64,000 nucleotides of DNA from Streptomyces oceani (GTDB taxonomy: Bacteria > Actinomycetota > Actinomycetes > Streptomycetales > Streptomycetaceae). The notes beneath the pieces were generated by a model. That model did not search any database. It was not told where the DNA came from and worked only from the letters and a program-made list of their open reading frames with translations. The stretch is taken from positions 102,499 through 166,498 of the forward strand of contig NZ_LJGU01000148.1 of assembly GCF_001751245.1 (NCBI RefSeq), in the 5' to 3' direction. Positions 7,328 to 16,594 of the stretch are shown here, piece after piece (position 1 is the first letter of the stretch; the number at the start of each line of letters is the position of its first letter). Both the position numbers and the translations under genes were made by a program.

Positions 7328-8476
7328 TTATTTCTTCGACTTCGCGGACTGCGGCTTCTTCTTGCCCTGCTGTCCCTGCGGCTTCTTCTGCTGTGCGCCG
7401 GACTTCCCACCAGACCCCGACTTCTTTCCGGTGCCGGACTGCTTCGCCCCCGTCTTCGCTTGGCCGGAGCCCCCCTTCTGGCCCTGGCCCGCCTTCTGGG
7501 TCTGGCCCGCAGGGCGCTTCGTGGCCGGAGCCTCCCGGTCCTCCACGCCCGTCTGCCGCTGCGCCTTGGTCTGCCGCTTCGGCTGCGTACGGTTCGCGCG
7601 AGCCTCCTCGGCCAGCTGCTTGGCTTCGACCTCGGCCGGCTCCTCCTTCAGCTTGCCCTTGGCACGCAGTTTCTCCTGACGCTGTGTGTACGCGACACTG
7701 CCGGGCGTCGGGTTGCGCTTGATGATGAACATCTGCTGGCCGAGCGTCCACACGTTGGTGGTCAGCCAGTACACGAGCACACCGACCGGGAAGTTGATGC
7801 CGAAGACGGCGAACATGACGGGGAAGACGTACATCAGCATCTTCTGCTGCTGCATGAACGGCGTCTTCACGGTGAGGTCGACGTTCTTCGTCATCAGCTG
7901 GCGCTGGGTGTAGAACTGCGACGCCGACATCATCACGATCATGATGACCGTGACCACACGTACATCCGTGAGCGTCGCTTGCAGGGCGTTGACCTTCTCC
8001 TCGCTGTCGAGGAACTTCGCCGCGATCGGCGCGCCGAAGATGTGCGCGTTACGGGCGCTGTCCACCTGCTCAGCGTCGAGTACGCCCACCGGGTTGTCGC
8101 CGGCGATCTTGTTCAGCACCTGGTAGAGCGCGAGGAAGAACGGAGACTGAGCCAGAATCGGCAGACAACTGGAGAGCGGATTGGTGCCCGTCTCCTTGTA
8201 CAGCTTCATCATCTCTTCGGACTGACGCTGCTTGTCGCTCTTGTAACGCTCCTGGATCGCCTTCATCTTGGGCTGGAGCGCCTGCATGTTCCGCGTCGAC
8301 TTGATCTGCTTCACGAAGAGCGGAATCAGGCAGATCCGGATCAGCACCACCAGTGAAACGATGGACAGACCCCAGGCCCAGCCACTGTCCTTGTCGAACA
8401 CAAGGCTGTACAGCGCGTGGAACTGGACGATGATCCAGGAAACAACGGTATAGAGAGGACCGAGGATCGTGTCCAC
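7328..8476 (-). CDS. yidC: Membrane protein insertase YidC (Oxa1 family)
   Basis: YidC inserts and folds proteins in the cytoplasmic membrane, alone or with Sec. The 382-residue protein has the short N-terminus of Gram-positive YidC. Its core membrane segments include the one with the conserved hydrophilic-groove arginine (VVLIRICLIPLFVKQIK). A coiled cytoplasmic hairpin (LQPKMKAIQERYKSDKQRQS) follows, and the last two membrane segments run to NFPVGVLVYWLTTNVWTLGQ. The C-terminal 110 residues form a highly basic Lys/Gln/Gly tail that probably binds ribosomes. It lies 3 bp after yidD and 12 bp before jag in one operon. Confidence 0.96.
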   Translation of the reverse strand: MDTILGPLYTVVSWIIVQFHALYSLVFDKDSGWAWGLSIVSLVVLIRICLIPLFVKQIKSTRNMQALQPKMKAIQERYKSDKQRQSEEMMKLYKETGTNPLSSCLPILAQSPFFLALYQVLNKIAGDNPVGVLDAEQVDSARNAHIFGAPIAAKFLDSEEKVNALQATLTDVRVVTVIMIVMMSASQFYTQRQLMTKNVDLTVKTPFMQQQKMLMYVFPVMFAVFGINFPVGVLVYWLTTNVWTLGQQMFIIKRNPTPGSVAYTQRQEKLRAKGKLKEEPAEVEAKQLAEEARANRTQPKRQTKAQRQTGVEDREAPATKRPAGQTQKAGQGQKGGSGQAKTGAKQSGTGKKSGSGGKSGAQQKKPQGQQGKKKPQSAKSKK

Positions 8477-8479
8477 GAA

Positions 8480-8767
8480 TCAGACTCCTTGGGCGTGGGA
8501 CTGTGCCCGGTGCTCCCACCGGCTGCGAAGCCGCTGATGCCACACCGGGCGCTTCCGGGCAGGGACGTGATCAACTCCACCGGGCGACCACGGATTGCAG
8601 CGCAGGATGCGCCAGGCGGTGAGCGCCGTGCCCTTGACCGCACCATGGCGATCGATAGCGCCATACCCGTAATGGGAACAGGACGGGTAATACCGGCAGA
8701 CCGGCCCAAGCATCGGACTGATGGTCCACTGGTAAAGCTTGATCAACCAGAGCAACGGATATTTCAC
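8480..8767 (-). CDS. yidD: Membrane protein insertion efficiency factor YidD
   Basis: This small cytoplasmic-membrane-associated protein of 95 residues helps YidC-dependent insertion. The family signature is clear: LIKLYQWTISPMLGPVCRYYPSCSHYGYGAI, with further conserved residues in RCNPWSPGGVDHVP; the Cys pair is typical. Its start overlaps the rnpA stop by 4 nt, and yidC follows after 3 bp, as in most bacteria. Confidence 0.95.
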   Translation of the reverse strand: MKYPLLWLIKLYQWTISPMLGPVCRYYPSCSHYGYGAIDRHGAVKGTALTAWRILRCNPWSPGGVDHVPARKRPVWHQRLRSRWEHRAQSHAQGV

Positions 8768-9129
8768 GGTGCCCTCCCCAGCAACCGCTGCAACGCGGTG
8801 TCCAGGTCTCGGGCCAATGGGTCGTGACCCGCCTCACCCGCACCGGGCAGCGCCCGTACGACCACCAGGCTACCCGGCGGAAGTGAACCAAGCCGGTCAC
8901 GTATGAGCTGACGCAGTCGACGCTTGACGAGGTTGCGTACGACCGCTCCCCCGACGGCCTTGCTCACGACAAAACCCGCACGCGCGGGAGGACCGAATCC
9001 CCCCGCGGCGTACGGGTCCGCGCGCTTGACCATGTGCACGACGAGTAGCGGGCGTCCCGCTCTGCGTCCTCGCCGTACGGCTGTCGCGAAGTCCTCGCGC
9101 CGCCTCAGCCGGTTCTCGGTGGGCAGCAC
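8764..9129 (-). CDS. rnpA: Ribonuclease P protein component
   Basis: This is the protein subunit of RNase P, which matures tRNA 5' ends together with the rnpB RNA (not in this window). The 121-residue protein has the signature VSKAVGGAVVRNLVKRRLRQLIRD (RNR motif, given in part as RNLVKRRLRQLIRD). The frame is open upstream to 9252, but the GTG at 9129 gives LPTENRLRRREDFATAVR, the usual family N-terminus. It lies 22 bp downstream of rpmH and overlaps yidD by 4 nt. Confidence 0.93.
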   Translation of the reverse strand: MLPTENRLRRREDFATAVRRGRRAGRPLLVVHMVKRADPYAAGGFGPPARAGFVVSKAVGGAVVRNLVKRRLRQLIRDRLGSLPPGSLVVVRALPGAGEAGHDPLARDLDTALQRLLGRAP

Positions 9130-9151
9130 GTCATGGACCTGGTCTGAACGC

Positions 9152-9289
9152 TCAAGCCGACAGGCGCGAGCGGCCCTTCGAGCGACGGTTCGCGATGATC
9201 GCCCGGCCCGCACGGGTACGCATGCGCAGCCGGAATCCATGCGTCTTCGCACGGCGGCGGTTGTTCGGCTGGAAAGTGCGCTTGCTCAC
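9152..9289 (-). CDS. rpmH: 50S ribosomal protein L34
   Basis: This 45-residue, very basic protein begins SKRTFQPNNRRRAKTHGFRL and ends SKGRSRLSA, the canonical L34 sequence. It is a structural protein of the large ribosomal subunit. The GTG at 9289 is preceded by GGAG six bases upstream. It is the first gene of the rpmH-rnpA-yidD-yidC-jag-rsmG operon and is divergent from dnaA. Confidence 0.96.
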   Translation of the reverse strand: MSKRTFQPNNRRRAKTHGFRLRMRTRAGRAIIANRRSKGRSRLSA

Positions 9290-9667
9290 TCGGGGCTCCA
9301 GAAAGCTTGAGTCTCAACGAGACGGACTGGGGCGTCGACTGGCTGTCACCGTGCGCCCACGAGTAGCTCGTAACGCTCGAGTGTGCACCGCTTCAACTTT
9401 GCCCATCGGAGGCAGGCGGCAGCAGCCATCGACAACTCGACCTCGATACGGTACGTGCGCTCCCAGCACCGGGTCAAACACAGGTGGCTGAGGATACCCC
9501 TCCGCCAGTCGTGCACAGCCTGTGGACAACGACTTGAACCCTGCTGGTCGGCCTGACTACCGTGACTCAACTCCCGTTCCTTCCCGAGCGTCCCGAGAAT
9601 CACACATTCGCGGGATCTCGTGTCCTTCCAGAAGCGGAACCCGCCCAGCGAGTGAGAGAGCGTGCCC
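9290..9667. promoter_or_regulatory. rpmH/dnaA divergent promoter region with a perfect DnaA box
   Basis: This 378-bp non-coding region separates rpmH from dnaA and must hold both promoters. It contains one perfect 9-mer DnaA box at 9521-9529 (TGTGGACAA, the complement of TTGTCCACA), about 140 bp upstream of the dnaA start. This fits the autoregulation of dnaA known in Streptomyces. No convincing -35/-10 pair could be assigned. Confidence 0.7.
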
Positions 9668-11698
9668 GTGGCTGACCTACCTGCCGACCTCGCTGCGGTG
9701 TGGCCACGTGTCCGCGACCAACTCCTGGCCGACGGACAGATCGTCGAGGCCAAGGACCAACGGTGGCTCAACGACTGTCAGCCTCTCGTCCTGGTGTCCG
9801 GGACGGCGCTGCTTGGCGTACCGAACGAGTACGCCAAGGGCGTTCTCGAAGGACGGCTCGCACCGCTGATCAGCGAAGCGCTCAGTCGCGAGTGCCAACA
9901 GTCGGTACGCCTGGCCGTGACCGTGACCGGCCCTACCGCTCCGGGGGACGAGGCGATCAGCGCTCCCTCGGACACGCGTCCCGCGCCCGAGGGCCAACCG
10001 CCCACGGGCGGTCAGCCACCACCTCCGTACGACGGACGACCGCACGACGGAGCACCGCACGACCGCGCACACGACGGACCACCGCGGGACGGCCACGACG
10101 CCCCGGAGCTGCCGAGCCCCCGCGCGGCCTATCCCGATCACCCGCAGTCCCCACGGCCGCAACCGTCCCCGGAGCACCCCGGCGCGTGGCCACCACCGGC
10201 GCACGGGCAGCCGTACTCGCCCCCCCAGCAGTACCCACACCAGCACGCCCAACAGCCAGCACCGCCGTCCTACGAGACACAGCCCCCGCAGCAGTACGAG
10301 CAGCACCCGTCGTACGACCCCCCGCACCCCGCCACGTCCCAACCGTACGAACAGCAGCCGTACGAACAGCAGCATCCGCGGCCACCACAGCAGCGTTCGT
10401 ACGCGCCCTATGACGCCTACGCCCCGCAGCCCGCCCAGCACCAACAAACCCAGCACCAAGCCACACAGCACCAAGCCGCGCCGCAGCACCCCGGCGGTGC
10501 CGGGGTCGCCCCCGGCACCGCGCCCGGAGGCGCGCATCCGCCACAGCCCCGCCAGGGCGAACCTCCCGCGCGGCGTTACGACGACCCCAGCCGGCTGCCC
10601 GCCCCCTCTGGTGCCCCGGGACCGCTCGCGGCGCAACCCGCGCCAGCGACGGGGCCCGGCGAACCCACCGCCCGGCTCAACCCGAAGTACCTCTTCGACA
10701 CCTTCGTGATCGGCGCCTCCAACCGCTTCGCGCACGCTGCCGCGGTCGCGGTCGCCGAAGCGCCGGCCAAGGCGTACAACCCGCTCTTCATCTACGGGGA
10801 GTCGGGGCTCGGCAAGACACACCTGCTGCACGCGATCGGGCACTACGCCCGCAGCCTCTACCCGGGCACCCGGGTCCGCTACGTCAGTTCCGAGGAGTTC
10901 ACCAACGAGTTCATCAACTCGATCCGCGACGGAAAGGCGGACGCCTTCCGCAAGCGCTACCGCGACATGGACATCCTGCTCGTCGACGACATCCAGTTCC
11001 TGGCCAGCAAGGAATCCACCCAGGAGGAGTTCTTCCACACCTTCAACACGCTGCACAACGCCAACAAGCAGATCGTGTTGTCCTCCGACCGTCCGCCCAA
11101 GCAGTTGATGACTCTTGAGGACCGGCTCCGGAACCGTTTCGAGTGGGGTCTGATCACGGATGTCCAGCCGCCCGAGCTGGAGACGCGCATCGCGATCCTG
11201 CGGAAGAAGGCCGTGCAGGAACAACTCAACGCGCCTCCGGAAGTGCTTGAGTTCATCGCCTCGCGGATCTCCCGGAACATCCGCGAACTCGAGGGCGCGC
11301 TCATCCGGGTCACCGCCTTCGCCAGTCTCAACCGGCAGCCCGTCGACCTCGGGCTCACCGAGATCGTGCTCAAGGACCTCATCCCAGGCGGCGAGGAGGC
11401 GGCGCCGGAGCTCACCGCCGCCGACATCATGGCGGCCACAGCGGACTACTTCGGGCTCTCCATCGACGATCTGTGCGGCTCGTCCCGCAGCCGGGTCCTG
11501 GTGACCGCCCGGCAGATCGCGATGTACCTGTGTCGTGAGCTGACCGATCTCTCGCTACCCAAGATCGGCGCGCAGTTCGGCGGTCGCGACCACACCACCG
11601 TCATGCACGCGGACCGCAAGATCCGTGCGCTCATGGCGGAGCGGCGGTCCATCTACAACCAGGTCACGGAGCTGACCAACCGCATCAAGAACGGCTGA
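9668..11698 (+). CDS. dnaA: Chromosomal replication initiator DnaA
   Basis: This AAA+ ATPase binds the oriC DnaA boxes and opens the origin. Domain I is at the N-terminus (DLPADLAAVWPRVRDQLL). Domain II is extremely long, about 230 residues of Pro/Gln/His/Tyr-rich sequence with repeats such as PYEQQ and THQ-type units. Domain III carries Walker A GESGLGKTHLLHAIG and Walker B ILLVDDIQFLASKES. Domain IV carries the signature GGRDHTTVMHADRKI. The total is 676 residues; Streptomyces DnaA proteins are known to be large because of domain II. Two in-frame GTG codons (9662 and 9668) are possible. The second is better placed behind GAGAGAG and gives the usual ADLPADLAAVW start. Confidence 0.97.
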   Translation: MADLPADLAAVWPRVRDQLLADGQIVEAKDQRWLNDCQPLVLVSGTALLGVPNEYAKGVLEGRLAPLISEALSRECQQSVRLAVTVTGPTAPGDEAISAPSDTRPAPEGQPPTGGQPPPPYDGRPHDGAPHDRAHDGPPRDGHDAPELPSPRAAYPDHPQSPRPQPSPEHPGAWPPPAHGQPYSPPQQYPHQHAQQPAPPSYETQPPQQYEQHPSYDPPHPATSQPYEQQPYEQQHPRPPQQRSYAPYDAYAPQPAQHQQTQHQATQHQAAPQHPGGAGVAPGTAPGGAHPPQPRQGEPPARRYDDPSRLPAPSGAPGPLAAQPAPATGPGEPTARLNPKYLFDTFVIGASNRFAHAAAVAVAEAPAKAYNPLFIYGESGLGKTHLLHAIGHYARSLYPGTRVRYVSSEEFTNEFINSIRDGKADAFRKRYRDMDILLVDDIQFLASKESTQEEFFHTFNTLHNANKQIVLSSDRPPKQLMTLEDRLRNRFEWGLITDVQPPELETRIAILRKKAVQEQLNAPPEVLEFIASRISRNIRELEGALIRVTAFASLNRQPVDLGLTEIVLKDLIPGGEEAAPELTAADIMAATADYFGLSIDDLCGSSRSRVLVTARQIAMYLCRELTDLSLPKIGAQFGGRDHTTVMHADRKIRALMAERRSIYNQVTELTNRIKNG

Positions 11699-12631
11699 AA
11701 CCGCTTCAGCGTCGCACCGCCCGACCCGCCGGCCCGCCAGCCCGTCACGTCGTCCCGTCACGTCGGCCGTACGCACGGTGCGACGGGACGGCATACGCGC
11801 GCCAGTGCGTTCGGTCGCACTCTCCGAGCGGCACGGCCTGTCACTCGCCGTCCATCACGGGCGCTGCGGCGCCCACGTCGCGCCGCAGCGCCCCCGGGCC
11901 AGCATCCAACCTGCTGCTCGCTGTTCGATTCACGCTGCCAGGAGACCAACACTCCACAGGAATGGCGTACTTCCCACGTCCACACCCTGAGGAGAACTGA
12001 GTTATCCCAACAGCCTCCACAGACAGCCCTCGCACGAAACCATAAAGCCAGGTCAGAGGCCTGGGGATTTGTGGGCGCGAGGACTCCACAAGCTGTGGAC
12101 ACGGGAGTCGCCAACAGGGCGCGGATGATGTTGTCCACCGCCCGCCCACAGCCCCTCGGAAGTTGTCCCCAGCTTCTCCACATGGTTGTCCACTGTTCGG
12201 CAACGCAACGCGCCCGCTCACTGGACCGAGTGAATCAGCTCACACCGGGCCCTCCGTTTCCCTGTTGAGAAGTCGGCGAAACCTGTGGGCTTGGCTGTGG
12301 GAAAGTCAGCCGTCGCTGTGCACGGCCTGTGTACGCCGCCGTGCGATCCACAGCCACCCTGACTTGTCCACCACCGGGCCCACAGCCCGCGGTGGAAAAA
12401 ACTGCCGCTCTGAGCAGGGAAAACGGAGTTATCCCCGGTTTCCACAAGCCCTACTACTACGACCACCTAGAGAGAGCCCGGGAATCCTCTTGAAGTGGGT
12501 GCTGTGCACAACTTGGGACGGCCAGGACCCCTCCCCGAGGCGATGACTTGACTCTCCGGGCCCCGACTGTCTGCGGCGTACGTCAGACTGGACCCCGGCA
12601 AGACGCCAGCGACAGCAGGAGGCGGCTGAAG
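11699..12631. other. oriC: Chromosomal origin of replication oriC
   Basis: This non-coding region of about 930 bp between dnaA and dnaN is the Streptomyces origin. Near-consensus DnaA boxes (8 of 9 bases of TTGTCCACA) are at 12094-12102 (minus), 12131-12139, 12163-12171, 12174-12182, 12186-12194, 12364-12372 and 12503-12511 (minus). Weaker 7-of-9 matches are at 11976-11984, 12296-12304 (minus) and 12438-12446. The boxes form two groups, about 11950-12194 and 12284-12511, separated by a spacer of about 90 bp. No long AT-rich unwinding element stands out; the lowest GC is around 12395-12435. Confidence 0.93.
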
Positions 12632-13762
12632 GTGAAGATCCGGGTAGAACGCGACGTACTCGCGGAGGCGGTGGCGTGGACTGCCAAGAGCCTCCCCGCC
12701 CGACCGCCCGTGCCCGTCCTGGCGGGACTGCTGCTCAAGGCCGAGGACGGCACACTGAGCCTGTCCGGCTTCGACTACGAGGTCTCGTCCCGGGTCTCGG
12801 TCGAGGCCGAGGTCGAGGAGGAGGACACGGTCCTGGTCTCGGGGCGGCTGCTCGCTGACATCTGCCGTTCGCTGCCGAACCGACCCGTCGAGATCTCCAC
12901 AGAGGGTGTACGGGTGACGGTGGTCTGCGGTTCCTCCAGGTTCACCCTGCACACGCTGCCTGTGGAGGAGTACCCGGCCCTGCCCGAGATGCCGACGGCG
13001 ACCGGCACCGTGCCGGGCGAGGTGTTCGCCGCGGCCGTTTCCCAGGTCGCCATCGCGGCCGGCCGGGACGACACGCTTCCGGTGTTGACCGGAGTGCGTA
13101 TCGAGATCGAGGGCGACACCGTCACCCTGGCCTCCACTGACCGCTACCGTTTCGCCGTCCGCGAGTTCCTGTGGAAACCGGAGGCGCCGGACACCTCCGC
13201 CGTCGCCCTGGTGCCGGCAAAGACGCTCCTGGACACCGCCAAGTCCCTGAGCGGCGGGGAGAGCGTGTCCCTGGCCCTGTCCGGCTCGGGCACCGGAGAG
13301 GGACTGATCGGATTCGAGGGTGCGGGGCGGCGTACGACCACCCGTCTTCTGGAAGGCGACCTGCCCAAGTACCGCACGCTCTTCCCGACCGAGTTCAACT
13401 CGGTCGCGGTGATCGAGACGGCCCCCTTCGTCGAGGCGGTCAAGCGTGTGGCACTGGTCGCCGAGCGCAACACTCCGGTGCGGCTCAGCTTCGAGCAGGG
13501 CGTACTCACCCTGGAGGCCGGCTCGAGCGATGACGCACAGGCTGTGGAGCGGGTGGACGCCGACCTGGAGGGCGAGGACGTCTCCATCGCGTTCAACCCC
13601 GGCTTCCTGCTGGAAGGCCTCAGCGCGATCGACTCCGCGGTCGCGCAACTCTCCTTCACCAGCTCCACCAAGCCGGCGTTGCTGGGCGGCAAGCCGGCCA
13701 AGGACGTGGAGGTGGACACCGCGTACAAGTACCTCATCATGCCGGTGCGACTGAGCGGCTGA
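12632..13762 (+). CDS. dnaN: DNA polymerase III beta sliding clamp
   Basis: This 376-residue protein is a ring-forming processivity clamp that loads onto DNA and tethers polymerase III and other partners. It starts MKIRVERDVLAEAVAWTAKS and ends in the conserved YLIMPVRLSG. The GTG at 12632 lies nine bases behind a perfect AGGAGG (12617-12622). This decides the start, although the frame is open from 12548. It is the first gene after oriC, transcribed away from the origin with gnd and recF. Confidence 0.97.
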   Translation: MKIRVERDVLAEAVAWTAKSLPARPPVPVLAGLLLKAEDGTLSLSGFDYEVSSRVSVEAEVEEEDTVLVSGRLLADICRSLPNRPVEISTEGVRVTVVCGSSRFTLHTLPVEEYPALPEMPTATGTVPGEVFAAAVSQVAIAAGRDDTLPVLTGVRIEIEGDTVTLASTDRYRFAVREFLWKPEAPDTSAVALVPAKTLLDTAKSLSGGESVSLALSGSGTGEGLIGFEGAGRRTTTRLLEGDLPKYRTLFPTEFNSVAVIETAPFVEAVKRVALVAERNTPVRLSFEQGVLTLEAGSSDDAQAVERVDADLEGEDVSIAFNPGFLLEGLSAIDSAVAQLSFTSSTKPALLGGKPAKDVEVDTAYKYLIMPVRLSG

Positions 13763-13896
13763 GCCCACAGATGTGCAGGCGGCGGCAGGCGTAGGCTCGC
13801 TTGGTCGGGACATCCCGTCCCGTGTCGACGCCGGCTGTTCAGCGCACCGCCGGCGAGCACGCAGCAGGCGAGCAACAGGGAAAGAGGCGTTCACAG

Positions 13897-14778
13897 ATGG
13901 AGCTCGGTCTCGTCGGCCTGGGCAAGATGGGCGGCAACATGCGCGAGCGGATTCGCCGCGCGGACCACACCGTCGTCGGATACGACCGCGATCCCGAACT
14001 CGCCGATGTCCACAGTCTCGCGGAGCTTGTGCAGACCTTGCCGGCGCCCCGCGTCGTGTGGGTGATGGTCCCCGCTGGCGCCGCCACGCAGGCGACCGTG
14101 GACGAGCTGGGCGAACTGCTGTCGCCGGGTGACGTCGTCGTGGACGGCGGCAACTCCCGCTGGAGCGACGACGAGAAGCACGCCGAGGAGCTGGCCGCGA
14201 AGGGCGTCGGTTTCGTCGACTGCGGGGTGTCCGGCGGCGTCTGGGGGCTTCGCAACGGCTACGCCCTGATGTACGGAGGCGCCGCGGAGCACGTCGCGGT
14301 GGTACAGCCGATCTTCGACGCGCTGAAACCGGAGGGCCCGTACGGCGCGGTGCACGCGGGCAAGGTGGGTGCCGGGCACTTCGCGAAGATGGTGCACAAC
14401 GGCATCGAGTACGCCATGATGCAGTCGTTCGCCGAGGGCTGGGAGCTGTTGGAGGCCGCCGAGTCGGTCACCGACGTGCGCGAGATCTTCCGTTCCTGGC
14501 AAGAGGGCACCGTCATCCGGTCCTGGCTGCTCGATCTGGCGGTGAACGCGCTGGACGACGACGAGCATCTCGACGAGCTGCGCGGGTACGCCGCCGATTC
14601 CGGAGAGGGACGCTGGACGGTCGAGGCCGCCATCGACAACGCCGTGCCGCTACCCGCCATCACAGCCTCGCTGTTCGCGCGCTTCTCCTCCCGGCAGGAG
14701 GACTCGCCGCAGATGAAGATGATCGCCGCGCTGCGCCATCAGTTCGGCGGCCACGCGGTGGAGAACGCTCAGCGGTAA
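13897..14778 (+). CDS. gnd: 6-phosphogluconate dehydrogenase, short decarboxylating type
   Basis: This 293-residue enzyme oxidatively decarboxylates 6-phosphogluconate to ribulose-5-phosphate. It is the short (YqeC/GntZ-like) form rather than the 470-residue form. It has the nucleotide motif GLVGLGKMGGNM, the catalytic region DCGVSGGVWGLRNGYALMYGG, and the Lys/Asn signature KMVHNGIEYAMMQ. The residue after the Rossmann fold is acidic (VVGYDRDPE), which favours NAD over NADP (inference). The ATG at 13897 gives the family N-terminus. A gnd gene between dnaN and recF is characteristic of Streptomyces. Confidence 0.94.
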   Translation: MELGLVGLGKMGGNMRERIRRADHTVVGYDRDPELADVHSLAELVQTLPAPRVVWVMVPAGAATQATVDELGELLSPGDVVVDGGNSRWSDDEKHAEELAAKGVGFVDCGVSGGVWGLRNGYALMYGGAAEHVAVVQPIFDALKPEGPYGAVHAGKVGAGHFAKMVHNGIEYAMMQSFAEGWELLEAAESVTDVREIFRSWQEGTVIRSWLLDLAVNALDDDEHLDELRGYAADSGEGRWTVEAAIDNAVPLPAITASLFARFSSRQEDSPQMKMIAALRHQFGGHAVENAQR

Positions 14779-14810
14779 GCCACGCGGTCCAGGGAGGTCA
14801 GCGCAAGTTC

Positions 14811-15998
14811 GTGCATGTCAGGCATCTTTCGCTCGCCGACTTCCGCTCGTACGCCCGGGCGGAGGTCGCGCTCGAGCCTGGTGTGACGGTGTTCGTAGGT
14901 CCGAACGGGCAGGGCAAGACGAACCTCGTCGAGGCCGTCGGCTATCTCGCGACGCTGGGTAGCCACCGGGTCTCCTCGGACGCTCCGCTGGTGCGGATGG
15001 GCGCGGAGCGCGCGGTCGTACGAGCCGTGGTGCGCCAGGACCACCGGGAACAGCTGGTGGAGTTGGAGCTGAACCCCGGCCAGGCGAACCGTGCGCGGAT
15101 CAACCGTTCCGCCCAGGTGCGACCGCGGGACGCCTTGGGGATTCTGCGGTCGGTGCTGTTCGCGCCGGAGGACCTGAGTCTGGTGAAGGGCGATCCTGGC
15201 GAGCGCAGACGCTTCCTGGACGAGCTGGTGACCGCGCGTGCACCGCGGATGGCGGGTGTGCGCGCGGACTACGACCGGGTCCTGAAGCAACGGAACTCGC
15301 TGCTACGGACGGCGGCGATGGCGCGTCGGCAGGGCGGCGCGCGGCGGCGTACGGCGACGAGCGGGCCGGACGCCGCGGGCGCTGGGGGGAGTGCGGGCTC
15401 GCAGCCGGAGCTGGCCACGCTGGACGTGTGGGACCAGCATCTCGCGCGTGCCGGTGCGGAACTGCTGGCACAGCGCCTGTCACTGGTCACCGCCTTGCAG
15501 CCGGTGGTGGACAAGGCGTACGAGCAGTTGGCGCCGGGAGGTGGTCCGGTGCTGTTGGAGTATCGCTCTCCGGTCGCCGGGGGCTCGTCGGCGCAGCTGT
15601 ACGAGCAGTTGCTGGCCGCCCTGACGGAGGCGCGGGGGCAGGAGGTCGAGCGCGGGGTGACCCTGGTGGGCCCGCATCGGGACGATCTGCTGCTGAAGTT
15701 GGGGCAGTTGCCGGCGAAGGGCTACGCGAGTCACGGGGAGTCCTGGTCGCTGGCCCTGGCGCTGCGGCTGGCGGCGTACGAGGTACTGAAGGGGGAGGGC
15801 CCCGAGCCGGTGCTGGTGCTGGATGACGTGTTCGCCGAGCTGGACGTGCGACGCCGGGCCCGGCTGGCGGAGCTGGTGGCGGAGGGGGAACAGGTGCTGG
15901 TGACGGCCGCGGTGGAGGAGGACGTCCCGGAGGTCCTGTCGGGTGCGCGTTATCGGGTGGCGGACGGCACGCTGTTGGGGGTGCCGGGTGATGACTGA
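14811..15998 (+). CDS. recF: DNA replication and repair protein RecF
   Basis: RecF is an SMC-like ATPase that, with RecO and RecR, loads RecA at gaps. The 395-residue protein has the early Walker A VFVGPNGQGKTNLVEAV. The signature LAYE-type region lies in HGESWSLALALRLAAYEVL, and Walker B is VLVLDDVFAELD. An Ala/Gly/Arg-rich insertion at about 165-200 is variable. The start is a GTG at 14811 with GGGAGG 13 bases upstream, slightly far. The stop overlaps the next start by one base (TGATG). Confidence 0.95.
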   Translation: MHVRHLSLADFRSYARAEVALEPGVTVFVGPNGQGKTNLVEAVGYLATLGSHRVSSDAPLVRMGAERAVVRAVVRQDHREQLVELELNPGQANRARINRSAQVRPRDALGILRSVLFAPEDLSLVKGDPGERRRFLDELVTARAPRMAGVRADYDRVLKQRNSLLRTAAMARRQGGARRRTATSGPDAAGAGGSAGSQPELATLDVWDQHLARAGAELLAQRLSLVTALQPVVDKAYEQLAPGGGPVLLEYRSPVAGGSSAQLYEQLLAALTEARGQEVERGVTLVGPHRDDLLLKLGQLPAKGYASHGESWSLALALRLAAYEVLKGEGPEPVLVLDDVFAELDVRRRARLAELVAEGEQVLVTAAVEEDVPEVLSGARYRVADGTLLGVPGDD

Positions 15999-16594
15999 TG
16001 GGTGAGCGTACGGACATGGGTGTCGGCGGGTCGGGCGGCGGGCCGGAGGGAGGCGAGCCGGCCGACCCGCCGCCGGCATCACCCGAGACGGCTCCGGAAC
16101 CGTCCGGTGTGGATCTGGCACGGGTGGCGTTGCGGGCGGCGAAGGCGCAGGCGCGGGAACGTGGCGCGGCGGCCACGGAGCGGAAGCAGGCGCGCCGGGG
16201 CGGCTTGCGTTCCGGGGCGGGCCGGGATGGTCGCGATCCGCTTCCGTTGGGGACGGCGGTGCGGCGCTTGGTCACGGAGCGGGGGTGGGAGGCTCCGGCC
16301 GCGGTGGGCGGCGTGATGGGGCGGTGGCCGGAGGTGGTGGGGCCGGAGGTCGCGCAGCACTGTGCGCCGCAGCACTACGACGAGCGGGAGCGCAGTCTGT
16401 TGGTGCGCTGTGATTCGAGCGCGTGGGCCACGCAGTTGAGGCTGTTGGCGCCCCGGTTGGTGGCGCGACTGAACGAGGTGGTGGGGCAGGGCACGGTGAA
16501 GCTGATCAAGGTGCGGGGTCCGGAGGCTCCGCATCGGTCGGCGGGTCCGTTGCGTGCTCCGGGCAGTAGTGGGCCGGGCGATACGTACGGCTGA
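15998..16594 (+). CDS. DciA-like replication protein (DUF721)
   Basis: This 198-residue protein has a variable Ala/Arg-rich N-terminus. Its DUF721 domain (LVTERGWEAPAAVGGVMGRWPEVVG, then LLVRCDSSAWATQLRLLAPRLVARLNE) lies roughly at 80-170. DUF721 proteins of the DciA type are ancestral loaders or partners of the replicative helicase DnaB. In mycobacteria the gene at this exact position, between recF and gyrB, has been assigned that role. The ATG overlaps the recF stop by 1 nt. Confidence 0.87.
   Translation: MGERTDMGVGGSGGGPEGGEPADPPPASPETAPEPSGVDLARVALRAAKAQARERGAAATERKQARRGGLRSGAGRDGRDPLPLGTAVRRLVTERGWEAPAAVGGVMGRWPEVVGPEVAQHCAPQHYDERERSLLVRCDSSAWATQLRLLAPRLVARLNEVVGQGTVKLIKVRGPEAPHRSAGPLRAPGSSGPGDTYG

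Noticed and set aside
9677..11224. 515-codon open frame antisense to dnaA
   Set aside because: Shadow of dnaA; low-complexity Gly/Arg/Val product.
12467..13894. 475-codon open frame antisense to dnaN, reaching into oriC
   Set aside because: dnaN is certain on the other strand, and the frame has no domain or ribosome-binding site.
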